This document shows, in pieces, positions 35,304-44,600 of a stretch of 64,000 nt of DNA. Position 1 is the first letter of the stretch. The number at the start of each line of letters is the position of its first letter. The notes under the pieces are model-generated. The model ran no database searches, was not told the DNA's origin, and saw nothing but the letters and a program-made list of their open reading frames with translations. Made by a program: the position numbers and the translations under genes. The stretch comes from Spirosoma profusum (GTDB lineage: Bacteria > Bacteroidota > Bacteroidia > Cytophagales > Spirosomataceae): positions 32,196 through 96,195 of the forward strand of contig NZ_JACWZY010000033.1 of the NCBI RefSeq assembly GCF_014699005.1, in the 5' to 3' direction.

Positions 35304-38036
35304 CTATCTAATTCGTATTCGAAATAACTGAACGGCCTGCTGTGCGCCACTTAGAATGTATAACTCATTGGTACGTTCGTCGAATTGTAGCGCTACCGGG
35401 AAATCGCTTGGAATAGGTCTGTCGCCAATAATCCTACCGTTCATGTCGTACAACGTAGTGAAACCTCCCGATTTTACACTGATTAACTCAACACCCGCAC
35501 CAAGCCGGTGATAACGCACGTTGTTACGTCCCGACTGGAGCGCTCGCACATCGAATCGACGTTGCCCTTGCTGATCCAGAACTGTCAACTCTGTATCCGT
35601 AGTACGTAGCAATAACCAGTTTGTTTGGTCCTCGTCCGGAAAGAGCCGGAACTTGTCGCTGCGTACGGGTCGGTATAGCTGCGTACGTTTGGCAATCAGA
35701 CCGTTAAGATTAATCGTAAACAATTGTCCTTCGTCAGCAATGGTTTGTATAAGCGACTGATTGGGAGGCAACAAGGCAGGGCCACTAAAACTTAGTACAG
35801 CTTCATCTTCGTTTTTTCGCTCAATTCGACTGGGGAAATGTGGATACTGAGAGCCATTTTCACGCCAGTAGTTCAACGTACCATCCTTCTGGATCATCAG
35901 TACATCCATGCCTTTTTCGGTCGGTATTACCTGAAATGGAAGTTGCGGTGAACTTTTGCGCGGAGCGGTCATGATGCGTACAAATGCCCGACGCTGGCGG
36001 TCGAGGGCGTAAATGTGCCCGTCGTGATGCGCTGCAAGTGCTACAAAGTTACGTTGCTGACTGCCTCTTGGCCGGGCAAGGTACGACGTATCAATACCCT
36101 GCGGAAGTGGAATAGACTGTAACGTAACTTCTTTCGAAATACGTACCGGGTCGGCAACGTAGAGTGTCCGATCGGTCATGAACAGGTACTGAAGACGGCC
36201 ATTGTTCAGAAAATCAACGCCGAGTGCATTGCTACGTATTGGTCCGTCGATGTTGCTCTGAACAATTTTATCGCCCTGTGGCGTAACCAGCACGAATTGC
36301 CCGGCATTATTCTGAGCGTAAAATTGGGCAGAACTGTCGCTTAAGTTGCCCGTTACAATCGGAGCCGAAATCAAAGGTGCATTGAATTCAGTCTTCTTTT
36401 GCAATAGTAACTTATTGAGTACCATCTTACTAGCCCGGCGAGTGGTACGTCCTAACACTACGGTCGACTGAATATTTTCGTTGCCGTAGCTGGCCTGATA
36501 GGCCATATTTTCCAGATTAGACAAAGCCGTTGTGCCGGTGGCTGGATCGATACGGTCGAGCAGATTTTGCCAGGCCAGCGGCCAGGTACGTGGAACTGTT
36601 GTTTCGGCTCGATTCAGCCGCACAAAAGCGGTAAAATTTGCTGGACGTAGCGTTGCCTTCAAGAATTCGGCCTGCCGCTGGTCAGTTGTCCAGATGGCTC
36701 CCCGTTGCACCTGTTGCAGATAATCCTGAAGCGCTTCTTCACTGTTGCCAACAATCAGTGAGGTGCCATGCTGAGTAATCCAGCTTTGCGAAAAACCCAA
36801 AAATAAACTACTGAAGAGCGAAGCTGGTAATTCGGATACGTTGAGTTGCAGGAGTTTATGACCCAGATACGTTTTGGGTTGTCCCATATTTCGGGCACCC
36901 GCCCGATAAGCAGCCTGCTGGTACGAGTTGGCCAGTTGTTTTCCGTTTTGGGCTGTCAGAATTAGTATCTGACGTAACGTACCGGTTGGCGATTCGAGTC
37001 GGCACAACAATAAATCGCTGCCTAGCGATGCATAAAGTGCAGGTGTTATTGGTTCAAGCAGGCTAAACCGATCGCGTAGGAAATCGCTGGAGGCCGAACC
37101 CAGCAGATCACGTAGCGACTGACCAAAACGGGTAGCATCACTCACGCTGATGTGATACAACGTAGCAGTCGTCTGTGGGATCAAATGCGGGTGCTGAATA
37201 CGTTGAGGATTCTGATTGGCGAACAAAGCCGCTACGTCGCGCCGTTCACCGATTTCATCAACTGAATAGCCAATCAGGTGCGTGTGAGCGGCCGACTGGC
37301 GAAATTGCAGCGTCAACTGTTCGGGAAGAAACAGCCGAACCAGCGACCCAACGTTACTGAACAACGACTGAAGCACTTCAGGACGTACCGATACACCAGC
37401 CTGCAACTGAGCATCGCTACGAAAAGCAGGCCCATTTATGACGGGATCATCCTGATTGAGTTTCAGCGACTGGTGCATCCGTTTAGCTACGTTCTCGATA
37501 AGAATGCCAGAAACACTGCCTATCAGAAAATTATCTGTAAGAATAAACGAGCCAATGGGTTCGCCATCGCGGGAAACTAAGTCCCGAATTTTTTCGTCGG
37601 CAAACGTATGGCTGAGCACCCGGAACTGGCGGGGATTGGGTGTTGTCACTCGATTCAGAAACTCCTGATCGTTACTGGTAATAGGAACGTAGAAAATGAA
37701 ATCGAGAGTCGATTTTGAGATTGAATGCAGCGAATAACGAACGTTACGTCCGGAAATGAATTTTAGCACTGTTGCCGAATCGGCGGTGGCGTAAAGAAAA
37801 CGATTGAGTCGCTGGCGGGCTTCATCGAATACGGGTACCTGACGTATCGACATCTGTGTCCGTAAAACGCGGGCTGGAATGGTATCCTGCAATCGGTCGC
37901 TGGCCAGTATCATCAGAGCACCGGGCGGTATAAGGGAGCCAACCGTTTGCGTCGGAGGAACTAGCTGCCGGTATCCTAACCAGCCACCAACTACCAGCAC
38001 AATTGCTCCAATACCAAGCCAGAGACGTTTTGTCAT
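35304..38036 (-). CDS. Large protein of unknown function, N-terminal anchor and C-terminal propeller-like repeats
   Basis: 910 residues. One N-terminal helix (LWLGIGAIVLVVGGWLGY) anchors a periplasmic protein. The first ~560 residues contain segments reminiscent of DUF3352-type proteins (SLIPPGALMILASDRLQ; AALFANQNPQ; SLGSDLLLCRLES), though I cannot confirm this. The C-terminal third has repeated beta-strand units (GQFVLVTPQGDKIVQSNIDG, YLFMTDRTLYVADPVR, GHIYALDRQRRAFV) suggesting a propeller. It is read between the flavoprotein and the SGNH gene, so a glycan-related envelope role is possible. No catalytic motif is seen. Confidence 0.7.
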   Translation of the reverse strand: MTKRLWLGIGAIVLVVGGWLGYRQLVPPTQTVGSLIPPGALMILASDRLQDTIPARVLRTQMSIRQVPVFDEARQRLNRFLYATADSATVLKFISGRNVRYSLHSISKSTLDFIFYVPITSNDQEFLNRVTTPNPRQFRVLSHTFADEKIRDLVSRDGEPIGSFILTDNFLIGSVSGILIENVAKRMHQSLKLNQDDPVINGPAFRSDAQLQAGVSVRPEVLQSLFSNVGSLVRLFLPEQLTLQFRQSAAHTHLIGYSVDEIGERRDVAALFANQNPQRIQHPHLIPQTTATLYHISVSDATRFGQSLRDLLGSASSDFLRDRFSLLEPITPALYASLGSDLLLCRLESPTGTLRQILILTAQNGKQLANSYQQAAYRAGARNMGQPKTYLGHKLLQLNVSELPASLFSSLFLGFSQSWITQHGTSLIVGNSEEALQDYLQQVQRGAIWTTDQRQAEFLKATLRPANFTAFVRLNRAETTVPRTWPLAWQNLLDRIDPATGTTALSNLENMAYQASYGNENIQSTVVLGRTTRRASKMVLNKLLLQKKTEFNAPLISAPIVTGNLSDSSAQFYAQNNAGQFVLVTPQGDKIVQSNIDGPIRSNALGVDFLNNGRLQYLFMTDRTLYVADPVRISKEVTLQSIPLPQGIDTSYLARPRGSQQRNFVALAAHHDGHIYALDRQRRAFVRIMTAPRKSSPQLPFQVIPTEKGMDVLMIQKDGTLNYWRENGSQYPHFPSRIERKNEDEAVLSFSGPALLPPNQSLIQTIADEGQLFTINLNGLIAKRTQLYRPVRSDKFRLFPDEDQTNWLLLRTTDTELTVLDQQGQRRFDVRALQSGRNNVRYHRLGAGVELISVKSGGFTTLYDMNGRIIGDRPIPSDFPVALQFDERTNELYILSGAQQAVQLFRIRIR

Positions 38037-38040
38037 TTAA

Positions 38041-38156
38041 AAGTTATAAAGTTGTATGGTTGTAAAGTTATAGGGTTGTAAGGTTATAGAGTTGGTAGTT
38101 TGACAAACATAACTATACAACATTATAACCTTACAACCCTATAACTTTAGACCTCA
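38041..38156. repeat. Palindromic repeat built from 8-base units, copy 2 of 3
   Basis: Left arm of 8-base units (AAAGTTATAGGGTTGTAAGG and TTATA within it) pairs perfectly for 25 bases with the right arm (TATAACCTTACAACCCTATA and ACTTT). It occupies the whole gap between the 910-residue gene start and the flavoprotein stop at 38,158. Confidence 0.9.
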
Positions 38157-38157
38157 A

Positions 38158-39549
38158 TTATTTTCCCCACATAGCGTTGGCCGTTTCGGGGAAAGGCATT
38201 GTTAATTCTGGTACGTTGGTGGCTACACGGTTTGCCCATTCAACACCCTGCATCAGCGAGTGGTCCTGATTACTAACCTCGTATTTCCAGGCGCCAAACC
38301 GACCGCGTGAATAAATACCAAACGGTTCCAGTTTTGGCAAAACAGCTTTCAGGATACCGTCCCTTTCGACGGATGGTGTTGGATAGCCATAATCGAAAGC
38401 CATGTGGAACGTCGAAATTACGTCATCGGCCGATTCGATAAGCTGATCTTCAATCAACGCGCGAATGGTGTCATCAATCAGCGTTTCGCGATTGACCGGC
38501 TTCGCGGCCGATTCACTCGTTTCGGTCATTAACGACCAGTGCTGGTTGATATCCGGTACGTTGTTCGGGCTATAGTTGGAGAAAACCGTTACGCGGTAAT
38601 AGGGGCTATTATATTCCGGGAAATACATCCAGCACATGGTTTTCAGACTTTCTTTTGGTTTGCCTTTCAGACCGATACCTACTACGTTGGTGGATGAGTG
38701 TTTCAGCCCCTGAGCAGTCTGAACAATTTCCGAATCCAGCCCTTCTACCCGTTGTGTAAACAGATCGAGCGGCATGGAACTCATCAGGTATTCATACTCG
38801 ATTTCCTCGCCGTCGGTCAGTACTATTTTTTTCGACGGACCAATGACTTTATCAACTGTTGTATTCAGTTTGATGTATTCGCGACCAACCAGATTTCCAA
38901 CGGCCTCCCAGATACCACCCGTACCACCGTGTTTCGGAAACTGGAACGTACTGTTTGGGCCCCACGAGAAATCGTCCTGATCGAAAATGATGTTTTTGGT
39001 AACGCGCTGTAAATCAGTGACTGCTACACGTTCGCCTACCCAAACCGCATTCATGTCTTCAGGCGGGAAAGCCCAGACTTTGAAGTTGTACGGAAACATG
39101 AAAGTTTCGGCCAGCCCCGGCCCGAACGTAGCGAGAATCCACTCGCGAAAATTGGCCGGTTTCTGATTCGTGGGGAATTTATAGTTGTGGATGATGCCTT
39201 CGAGGCATTTCCACATCGTTTCGGGCGTCAGGTATTTAATATTGTTCTGGAATGGATACGGAACAAAGCGTTTCTCGATCCACACCCACGATTCGCGTTG
39301 GTGACTAAGCCAGCCATCCTGACCCAACGCCTTGAGCATCAGGTCGTCGAAATATTTATAGTGGGAAAACTGTACGTGTCCACCGACGTCCCATGTAAAG
39401 CCCTGTTCATCGATGAAGCTTTTCGACAGTCCGCCAATCCGGTTTTCTTTTTCGAGAACGATGAAGTCGGTAATTCCTAATTCTTTCAGGCGGTACGCTG
39501 CTCCAAGCCCCGTCGGCCCGGAACCAATAATGACATATTTATACTTCAT
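38158..39549 (-). CDS. FAD-dependent oxidoreductase, protoporphyrinogen-oxidase / UDP-galactopyranose-mutase-like
   Basis: 463 residues from the ATG at 39,549 (MKYKYVIIGSGPTGLGAAYR). The N-terminal GxGxxG FAD loop and FIVLEKENRIGGLSKSF are typical of the amino-oxidase superfamily. WDVGGHVQFSHYKYFDDL and the C-terminal FGAWKYEVSNQDHSLMQGVEWA resemble NAD(P)/FAD proteins found in polysaccharide loci. A UDP-sugar mutase or carbohydrate redox role fits the context but is not proven. The longer frame to 39,627 reads through a palindromic repeat and is rejected. The gene is framed on both sides by copies of the same repeat family. Confidence 0.85.
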   Translation of the reverse strand: MKYKYVIIGSGPTGLGAAYRLKELGITDFIVLEKENRIGGLSKSFIDEQGFTWDVGGHVQFSHYKYFDDLMLKALGQDGWLSHQRESWVWIEKRFVPYPFQNNIKYLTPETMWKCLEGIIHNYKFPTNQKPANFREWILATFGPGLAETFMFPYNFKVWAFPPEDMNAVWVGERVAVTDLQRVTKNIIFDQDDFSWGPNSTFQFPKHGGTGGIWEAVGNLVGREYIKLNTTVDKVIGPSKKIVLTDGEEIEYEYLMSSMPLDLFTQRVEGLDSEIVQTAQGLKHSSTNVVGIGLKGKPKESLKTMCWMYFPEYNSPYYRVTVFSNYSPNNVPDINQHWSLMTETSESAAKPVNRETLIDDTIRALIEDQLIESADDVISTFHMAFDYGYPTPSVERDGILKAVLPKLEPFGIYSRGRFGAWKYEVSNQDHSLMQGVEWANRVATNVPELTMPFPETANAMWGK

Positions 39550-39559
39550 ACTTTTATTC

Positions 39560-39667
39560 AAGTTGTAGTATAGAGTTGTATAGTTATAAAGTCGTAAGGT
39601 TGTAGAGTTGATGGTCAGAGAGCCCAACTTTACAACCTTATACCTTTACAACTTTATAACTATTTAA
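39560..39667. repeat. Palindromic repeat built from 8-base units, copy 3 of 3
   Basis: Left arm ATAGTTATAAAGTCGTAAGG and TTGTAGAGTTG; right arm CAACTTTACAACCTTATACC followed by TTTACAACTTTATAACTAT. The arms pair with a few mismatches. It fills the gap between the GT2 stop (39,668) and the flavoprotein start (39,549). Confidence 0.9.
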
Positions 39668-40432
39668 CTAGGCAACTCCTACGGGTTCTGGTTTTTTGAT
39701 GGCTTTTACTTTGTCGCCTAGGTCGAACCGGAACTGCGCCAGTTCTTTAAAGCTTTGCATGCAAACTTTCAGCAGTTTCCATTTCAGAATCGAAACGGTA
39801 CCGGTTTGCCGTTCTTTGTGGGTAATGGGAATATCGAACGTAGTGCCTCCAGCCTTTTTGGCCATAACTGCCAGGAAAATATTGGGAGCGAAAGGAGTGG
39901 GGTCTGGTAGTTGGGCCAGCAGTTTTCGCAGGAATGAACCTTTAATCAGCCGGAACGGAATGTTGCTGTCCATGATATACGTACCATAGATCAACGCAAT
40001 GCTGAACCGCAGAATCCGGGTGATTACCAGGCGGGCGGGTGCGTCATAGCGTTCTTCACGATAGCCCAGAATAAACGGCGATTCATCACGCTTTTCCCAT
40101 AATTTCACAAAATCGTCGGTGATAAACTGGTCGTCACTATCCGTCTGAAATACGTATTCAGAGTCCAGTGCTACTGCCTGGCGGTACCCATTAACGACCG
40201 CATTTCCATGCCCACCGTTTGGTTGATGCACGACCATCAGTTTTGGGTAACGCTCTTTGATTTGGTCCAGAATGGCACCGGTATTATCGCGTGAACCATC
40301 ATTTACGACAATCAGGCGGGTATTATCGGTGGGAAACTGACGGGTCAGCAAATCGGTCCACTGCTTTACAACGGCTTCAATAACTTCTTCTTCGTTGTAG
40401 GCAGGCATTACAATGGATAGCAGAATGCTCAT
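39668..40432 (-). CDS. Family 2 glycosyltransferase
   Basis: 254 residues with a GT-A fold: LSIVMPAYNEEEVIEAVVKQ opens it, then VVNDGSRDNT and QTDSDDQF, the last carrying the metal-binding acidic cluster. There is no C-terminal membrane helix pair, unlike GtrB-type enzymes, so it is likely peripheral at the inner membrane. It should transfer a sugar from a nucleotide donor to a lipid-linked acceptor. It may be co-transcribed with the flavoprotein downstream. A 197-base gap without genes precedes it. Confidence 0.9.
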   Translation of the reverse strand: MSILLSIVMPAYNEEEVIEAVVKQWTDLLTRQFPTDNTRLIVVNDGSRDNTGAILDQIKERYPKLMVVHQPNGGHGNAVVNGYRQAVALDSEYVFQTDSDDQFITDDFVKLWEKRDESPFILGYREERYDAPARLVITRILRFSIALIYGTYIMDSNIPFRLIKGSFLRKLLAQLPDPTPFAPNIFLAVMAKKAGGTTFDIPITHKERQTGTVSILKWKLLKVCMQSFKELAQFRFDLGDKVKAIKKPEPVGVA

Positions 40433-40629
40433 GCAACGTATTTAGGGAATAAAAGGTGGTCCGATTGGGCCGGTCCGCCAATGCAAGGAACAAGCAAGTT
40501 GTTCGTATGCTGGTGAATTAAACGGATAAAACGCCACAAATATAGAGAATTCTCTCCGGTTGATTCCCCTATTCGAAAAGGACTTATTGAGCGGACTGAA
40601 CAAAATAAATTTTTGTTTGGCCTATCTGT

Positions 40630-41808
40630 TCAATACGAATACCGGTCTTTTAGATTGTTAATTGGCTTTTCAATCAAAAACCAGGAGATTGTAGCCAACG
40701 AAACCGTCAGAAAGAGGTAGAAAGAGAATTGGAAAAAATAAGAGCTGTTCAGAAATGGTAATATATCAGTAATCCGTCGCCAGGCTCGTATTGTAAAATG
40801 AGTAGGCTGTGTATGGTACACATTAAAGACGAAATTGTGATACAGATACAGCCCATAACTGATACGTCCCATATACTGACTGACGGGATTTTCCAGCACC
40901 CACTGCATGACACCACCAAAGCCCAGCACGGCCCGACCAATCAGGAAGAATCCGACCAATGAAGCTCCCAAACGCTCCCAAACGTCGGACATGATGTTGT
41001 GGTGTCCCGTCCACCCGTGCAAATCAGGAACGGCAGGTAGTATTTTGGTCATAGCCATAATACCCACAAACAGCAACAGACTGAGCACAAGTCGGTACGT
41101 TGGGCGAAAAACCTGCTCAAAACGGTCACGCTGATACAGCCACCAATACGCCATGATGGCTCCCAGCCCAAACGAATCCAGGCAGGCGGGCATCGATACG
41201 TAGCCGATGAACCAGGGCATACGAGCGCGGAACAGTACGTAACGTAACGTAACACCGCCGACAATCATCAACGTAGCAGTCAACGGCACCCACCGACGGG
41301 GAACAAAGAAGAGTAATAGCGGGAAAAATAAATACACCTGCTCCTCAACCGCCAGCGACCAGAGGTGGTCGACCGTACCCATCCACGTACCATAATATGC
41401 CATGTAAATATTGCTGGCATAGAGGACTAACCAACCAATAGTTCGGCGAACGGGAGGCTCATCGATGAGGTAGAGTACAAAAAGCGTAAGGTAATAAACC
41501 GGAAAAATGCGAAGGGTTCGGCGGATGTAAAACGTTTTGAGATAGCTTCCTAAGCCACCTGACGGCCGATTCTGAAGTTTGTCTTTGCTCGATAAGAGAA
41601 TTCGGGTGATGAGAAACCCGCTCAATACGAAAAATATTGTCACGCCCAGAGCACCGAGGGGCAGTTCAAAATTCCCCGACGGCCAGTGTTCAGCCATCCA
41701 ATGGTCGAACAGAACCAGGCCCACGGCCAGAAACCGAATGCCATCTAACTGCCGAAGGTGATTCAGAACCGGACGTGAAGGGGCAGTTACTGGAGTGTTC
41801 GTTTGCAT
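40630..41808 (-). CDS. Acyltransferase family 3 (OafA/NodX-like) membrane O-acyltransferase
   Basis: 392 residues with about ten membrane helices. HLRQLDGIRFLAVGLVLFDH at the start has the family's RxxDGxR and His motif; the loop with IRRTLRIFPVYYLTL carries the second conserved arginine pair. These enzymes move acetyl or other acyl groups from cytoplasmic donors to exported sugars. It closes the operon that contains the split transketolase and epimerase-GT2 fusion, so it likely decorates that glycan. Confidence 0.92.
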   Translation of the reverse strand: MQTNTPVTAPSRPVLNHLRQLDGIRFLAVGLVLFDHWMAEHWPSGNFELPLGALGVTIFFVLSGFLITRILLSSKDKLQNRPSGGLGSYLKTFYIRRTLRIFPVYYLTLFVLYLIDEPPVRRTIGWLVLYASNIYMAYYGTWMGTVDHLWSLAVEEQVYLFFPLLLFFVPRRWVPLTATLMIVGGVTLRYVLFRARMPWFIGYVSMPACLDSFGLGAIMAYWWLYQRDRFEQVFRPTYRLVLSLLLFVGIMAMTKILPAVPDLHGWTGHHNIMSDVWERLGASLVGFFLIGRAVLGFGGVMQWVLENPVSQYMGRISYGLYLYHNFVFNVYHTQPTHFTIRAWRRITDILPFLNSSYFFQFSFYLFLTVSLATISWFLIEKPINNLKDRYSY

Positions 41809-41849
41809 AAAAAAGGAATTGCGTAATCAGTGCGTTGCTACGTTACTGA

Positions 41850-43631
41850 TTACCAGTTCTTGGACGTTGACTGGACGGGTGGTCCTTCGGTAAAAATAGT
41901 TTGGTTGGTCGGGTAAATTTCCGCCTTGCGGTTATTGTCTGAAATGGTCAGAATAAACAGCTGATACGTACCATGCTCCAAATCGATTGATAGAAAACGT
42001 CCTTTAAAGCCATCCGTGAACAGATTCGCGGGCATAAATTTCGCACTGCGTATCGAACGCAGGTTCTGCCAGACCGGAAAAAGATAGGTGCGTTTATCCG
42101 AACGAGCTATCAGATACGTACCATTATCACCCAACCCGCCTGCCGGAATCGTCGAATTTTGAACCATAAATGCATTCGCGACTTTGGAAACCTGCAAATC
42201 GGTAACGGGCTTCTGAGCTGGTGCATAGATCGTTTGCAGATGTGAGTCGTAGAAAGCCGGAGCCGAATCCGTATAGTGTTCGGACACTGAATCAGACGTA
42301 GCGACCGGGCTGTTAGTCGTGTATGTCCAATTGAATTGACTGGTCGTAAACCAGTGCCGCCACCAGATCGTTTCATCCAGAAAAGAGAGATACGAAATGG
42401 CTGCAAAAGCGACAGCTCCTACACCACCGCCAACCAGCAACCAGCGGCCGATACGTTCTCCCGACGTAGCAATCAGGTAAACGTACAGCAGCGCCAGTAG
42501 TGTGAGAGAATACATTTTATAGCGGCTGGTTATCAGGATTTCAGCGCCAAAACCCGTCCGTGCCCAGGCTACAATGGCTGCCGTACCAAGCAGAAAAGCG
42601 GCACAAGCCCAGAAAAACAACGTAATGGCTGGAATAGCCTCTTGGTTTGTTTTTTCGGAAGATTTTAAACGTAGCAGATTCCGAACAGCATTAGCAATAG
42701 CGAAACGATACCGGAACACAGACCACCCAATCAAACCGATTGATATAATGGCCATCAAACCACCTAAGGCAATGCTCGAACGTAGCGGAGAGCCAATTGG
42801 AACAACTTCAGCGGCTGCGCCCGTAAAAGCGAACCAACCTTTTAGCAAGTCGATTATCCCCGGACGAACGTAGGCAATATCCTGCGGTTTTTCGAATCCC
42901 GTAAAATACAATCCGATGACAATGCCCCCACCGACAAGCCAGCTGATCAACGAACGTAGCGTGCGGTTGCCAGACGTAGTGCTACGTAACAGAATGATCA
43001 GTAATCCAATTGGCCAGACAACCAGCCCGTTACCGCTGGTGATAGTGGCTAACGTAGCAGCTATAAAAGCTAGCCCCCAATGACGGGTATAACTCAGGAA
43101 ATAGAAGGCGGCAATGATCCAGAGTACCACCGAGAAATTTTGCAGGGCGGCCATGCCCCAATACATATTTTCCCAGTGAGACAGGTTGAATATCAGTAAC
43201 GATACAGGTATGGCATACAATATTGACTTACCCGCTCGATTCAAAACGGCAATGAACAAGGCCAGCAACCCGACTAAGCTCAGGTTACCGACTACCATCA
43301 AGTGTACAAAATTGAGTTTACTAAATAACCAGTAATCCAGCAACGTAACGATGCGATCATAAACAATTCGGTGTTCGTTATGCTGCTTAAAAAGCTGGTA
43401 AATTTTGCCCGAAAACGTGGTTTCCTGATCGGAATAATACAGAAAGGCACGTAACGCGTGGTCGTCCCACTTCGGGATGTTGATGGCATATGCATTCCAG
43501 ACCAGCGCGAAGACGACAACAGGCAGGGCTACGAGCAAATAACCAAGCCAGGTCCATACCAAAGTTTTAGACTCCAGCGTAGACTGGTGCCGATGGGCTG
43601 ATTGTGACGTATCGGTGGTTGAGGTCAGCAC
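41850..43631 (-). CDS. Multi-spanning membrane protein, putative GT-C-like or polymerase-like
   Basis: 593 residues. About eleven hydrophobic segments lie between residues 30 and 400; a soluble C-terminal ~180 residues follows. The first loop contains PKWDDHALRAFLYY and a downstream DYWLFSK, resembling the acidic first periplasmic loop of GT-C glycosyltransferases, although the usual DE motif is altered. The C-terminal part is beta-rich. It sits 9 bases after the transketolase C-terminal half gene. Probably a lipid-sugar glycosyltransferase; polymerase activity is an alternative. Confidence 0.65.
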   Translation of the reverse strand: MLTSTTDTSQSAHRHQSTLESKTLVWTWLGYLLVALPVVVFALVWNAYAINIPKWDDHALRAFLYYSDQETTFSGKIYQLFKQHNEHRIVYDRIVTLLDYWLFSKLNFVHLMVVGNLSLVGLLALFIAVLNRAGKSILYAIPVSLLIFNLSHWENMYWGMAALQNFSVVLWIIAAFYFLSYTRHWGLAFIAATLATITSGNGLVVWPIGLLIILLRSTTSGNRTLRSLISWLVGGGIVIGLYFTGFEKPQDIAYVRPGIIDLLKGWFAFTGAAAEVVPIGSPLRSSIALGGLMAIISIGLIGWSVFRYRFAIANAVRNLLRLKSSEKTNQEAIPAITLFFWACAAFLLGTAAIVAWARTGFGAEILITSRYKMYSLTLLALLYVYLIATSGERIGRWLLVGGGVGAVAFAAISYLSFLDETIWWRHWFTTSQFNWTYTTNSPVATSDSVSEHYTDSAPAFYDSHLQTIYAPAQKPVTDLQVSKVANAFMVQNSTIPAGGLGDNGTYLIARSDKRTYLFPVWQNLRSIRSAKFMPANLFTDGFKGRFLSIDLEHGTYQLFILTISDNNRKAEIYPTNQTIFTEGPPVQSTSKNW

Positions 43632-43640
43632 AGATGAATA

Positions 43641-44549
43641 CTAATTGGTGAACGAAGCCAGATGCCGGGCGATGTTGGCTGGGTCGAGTCCGGATAATTG
43701 CTGGTGGTACTTCTGATCGCCATACAAACCGTTCGGATACCCCTGCGCCGACAAACTCACAAAATGACTAGGGGCAGCACCATCGGCCAATAATTTTACC
43801 GACAATTGCTGTGCCAGTCCGCCAATCGATACGTGCTCTTCGACAACCAGCAAAGGTTTACCAGCCAAGCGATGAGCCAGATCATTAGGAAGGTCCAGTG
43901 GGAGGTTCGTAGCCGTGAACACGTCGAATTGATCAACGAGCAACTCATCTTTCAGTGCGGTTAATACGTTAGCTGCCACTGGTCCAAGGGCCACTACGTT
44001 GCCTATTGAGGCCGTACTATGTACAATATGTTTAAACGAGCCATACGTTTGGGCACCGTCGGGAGTATTCGCCCCAGCACCCAACCGCAGATACGTAGGA
44101 CGGCCTTCAGCGACAATCTGTTCGAGCATCGGCTCTACTTCATCGGCGAATGCAGGAATGTACGTATTGACATTTTGAAGACTGCTCAGGCAAGCCAGAT
44201 CTTCGATGGCGTGGTGCGTGCTGCCCATGATGCCATACCCATACCCACCCCCATTTCCGACCAGAAAAACAGGCATTTTATGCAGGCAAACGTCATTCCG
44301 AAACTGCTCCAGACAGCGGTAGACCACAAACGGAGCAATGCTGTAGCAAAACACCTTATAGCCTTTGTAAGCCAGACCCGCGGCCACACCGACCATGTTT
44401 TGCTCGGCGACACCGGCATTGATGAACCGAGGTCCTAAGGCATCTACTACGTTCTCCAGAGCATTATAGCCCAGGTCGCCCGTAATGAAAATGATTTTAT
44501 CATCTTCCCGCGCAATACGTTCAATGGCGGCTGAAAATTCTTTTCGCAT
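43641..44549 (-). CDS. Transketolase-like protein, C-terminal half (pyrimidine-binding and C domains)
   Basis: 302 residues covering the transketolase Pyr and C-terminal domains: DLGYNALENVVDALGPRFIN with GVAEQNMVGVAAGLA, where the Glu that activates thiamine lies, and a final LVVEEHVSIGGLAQQLS. It needs the N-terminal half encoded at 46,685-47,515 to bind TPP. It is separated from that half by an epimerase-GT2 fusion gene. In this setting it more likely transfers two-carbon units in synthesis of an unusual glycan sugar than in central metabolism. Confidence 0.9.
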   Translation of the reverse strand: MRKEFSAAIERIAREDDKIIFITGDLGYNALENVVDALGPRFINAGVAEQNMVGVAAGLAYKGYKVFCYSIAPFVVYRCLEQFRNDVCLHKMPVFLVGNGGGYGYGIMGSTHHAIEDLACLSSLQNVNTYIPAFADEVEPMLEQIVAEGRPTYLRLGAGANTPDGAQTYGSFKHIVHSTASIGNVVALGPVAANVLTALKDELLVDQFDVFTATNLPLDLPNDLAHRLAGKPLLVVEEHVSIGGLAQQLSVKLLADGAAPSHFVSLSAQGYPNGLYGDQKYHQQLSGLDPANIARHLASFTN

Positions 44550-44600
44550 AGCGTTTATAGACGGTCGTCTAGTATTGCTGATGAAATTGACGTAGTATCC

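Noticed and set aside
39549..39627. N-terminal extension of the flavoprotein to 39,627
   Set aside because: It translates the 8-base palindromic repeat; the FAD-binding start MKYKYVIIG is at 39,549.
22381..39667. Repeats considered as CRISPR arrays
   Set aside because: Copies are inverted, isolated and lack regularly spaced unique spacers; no cas gene is present.
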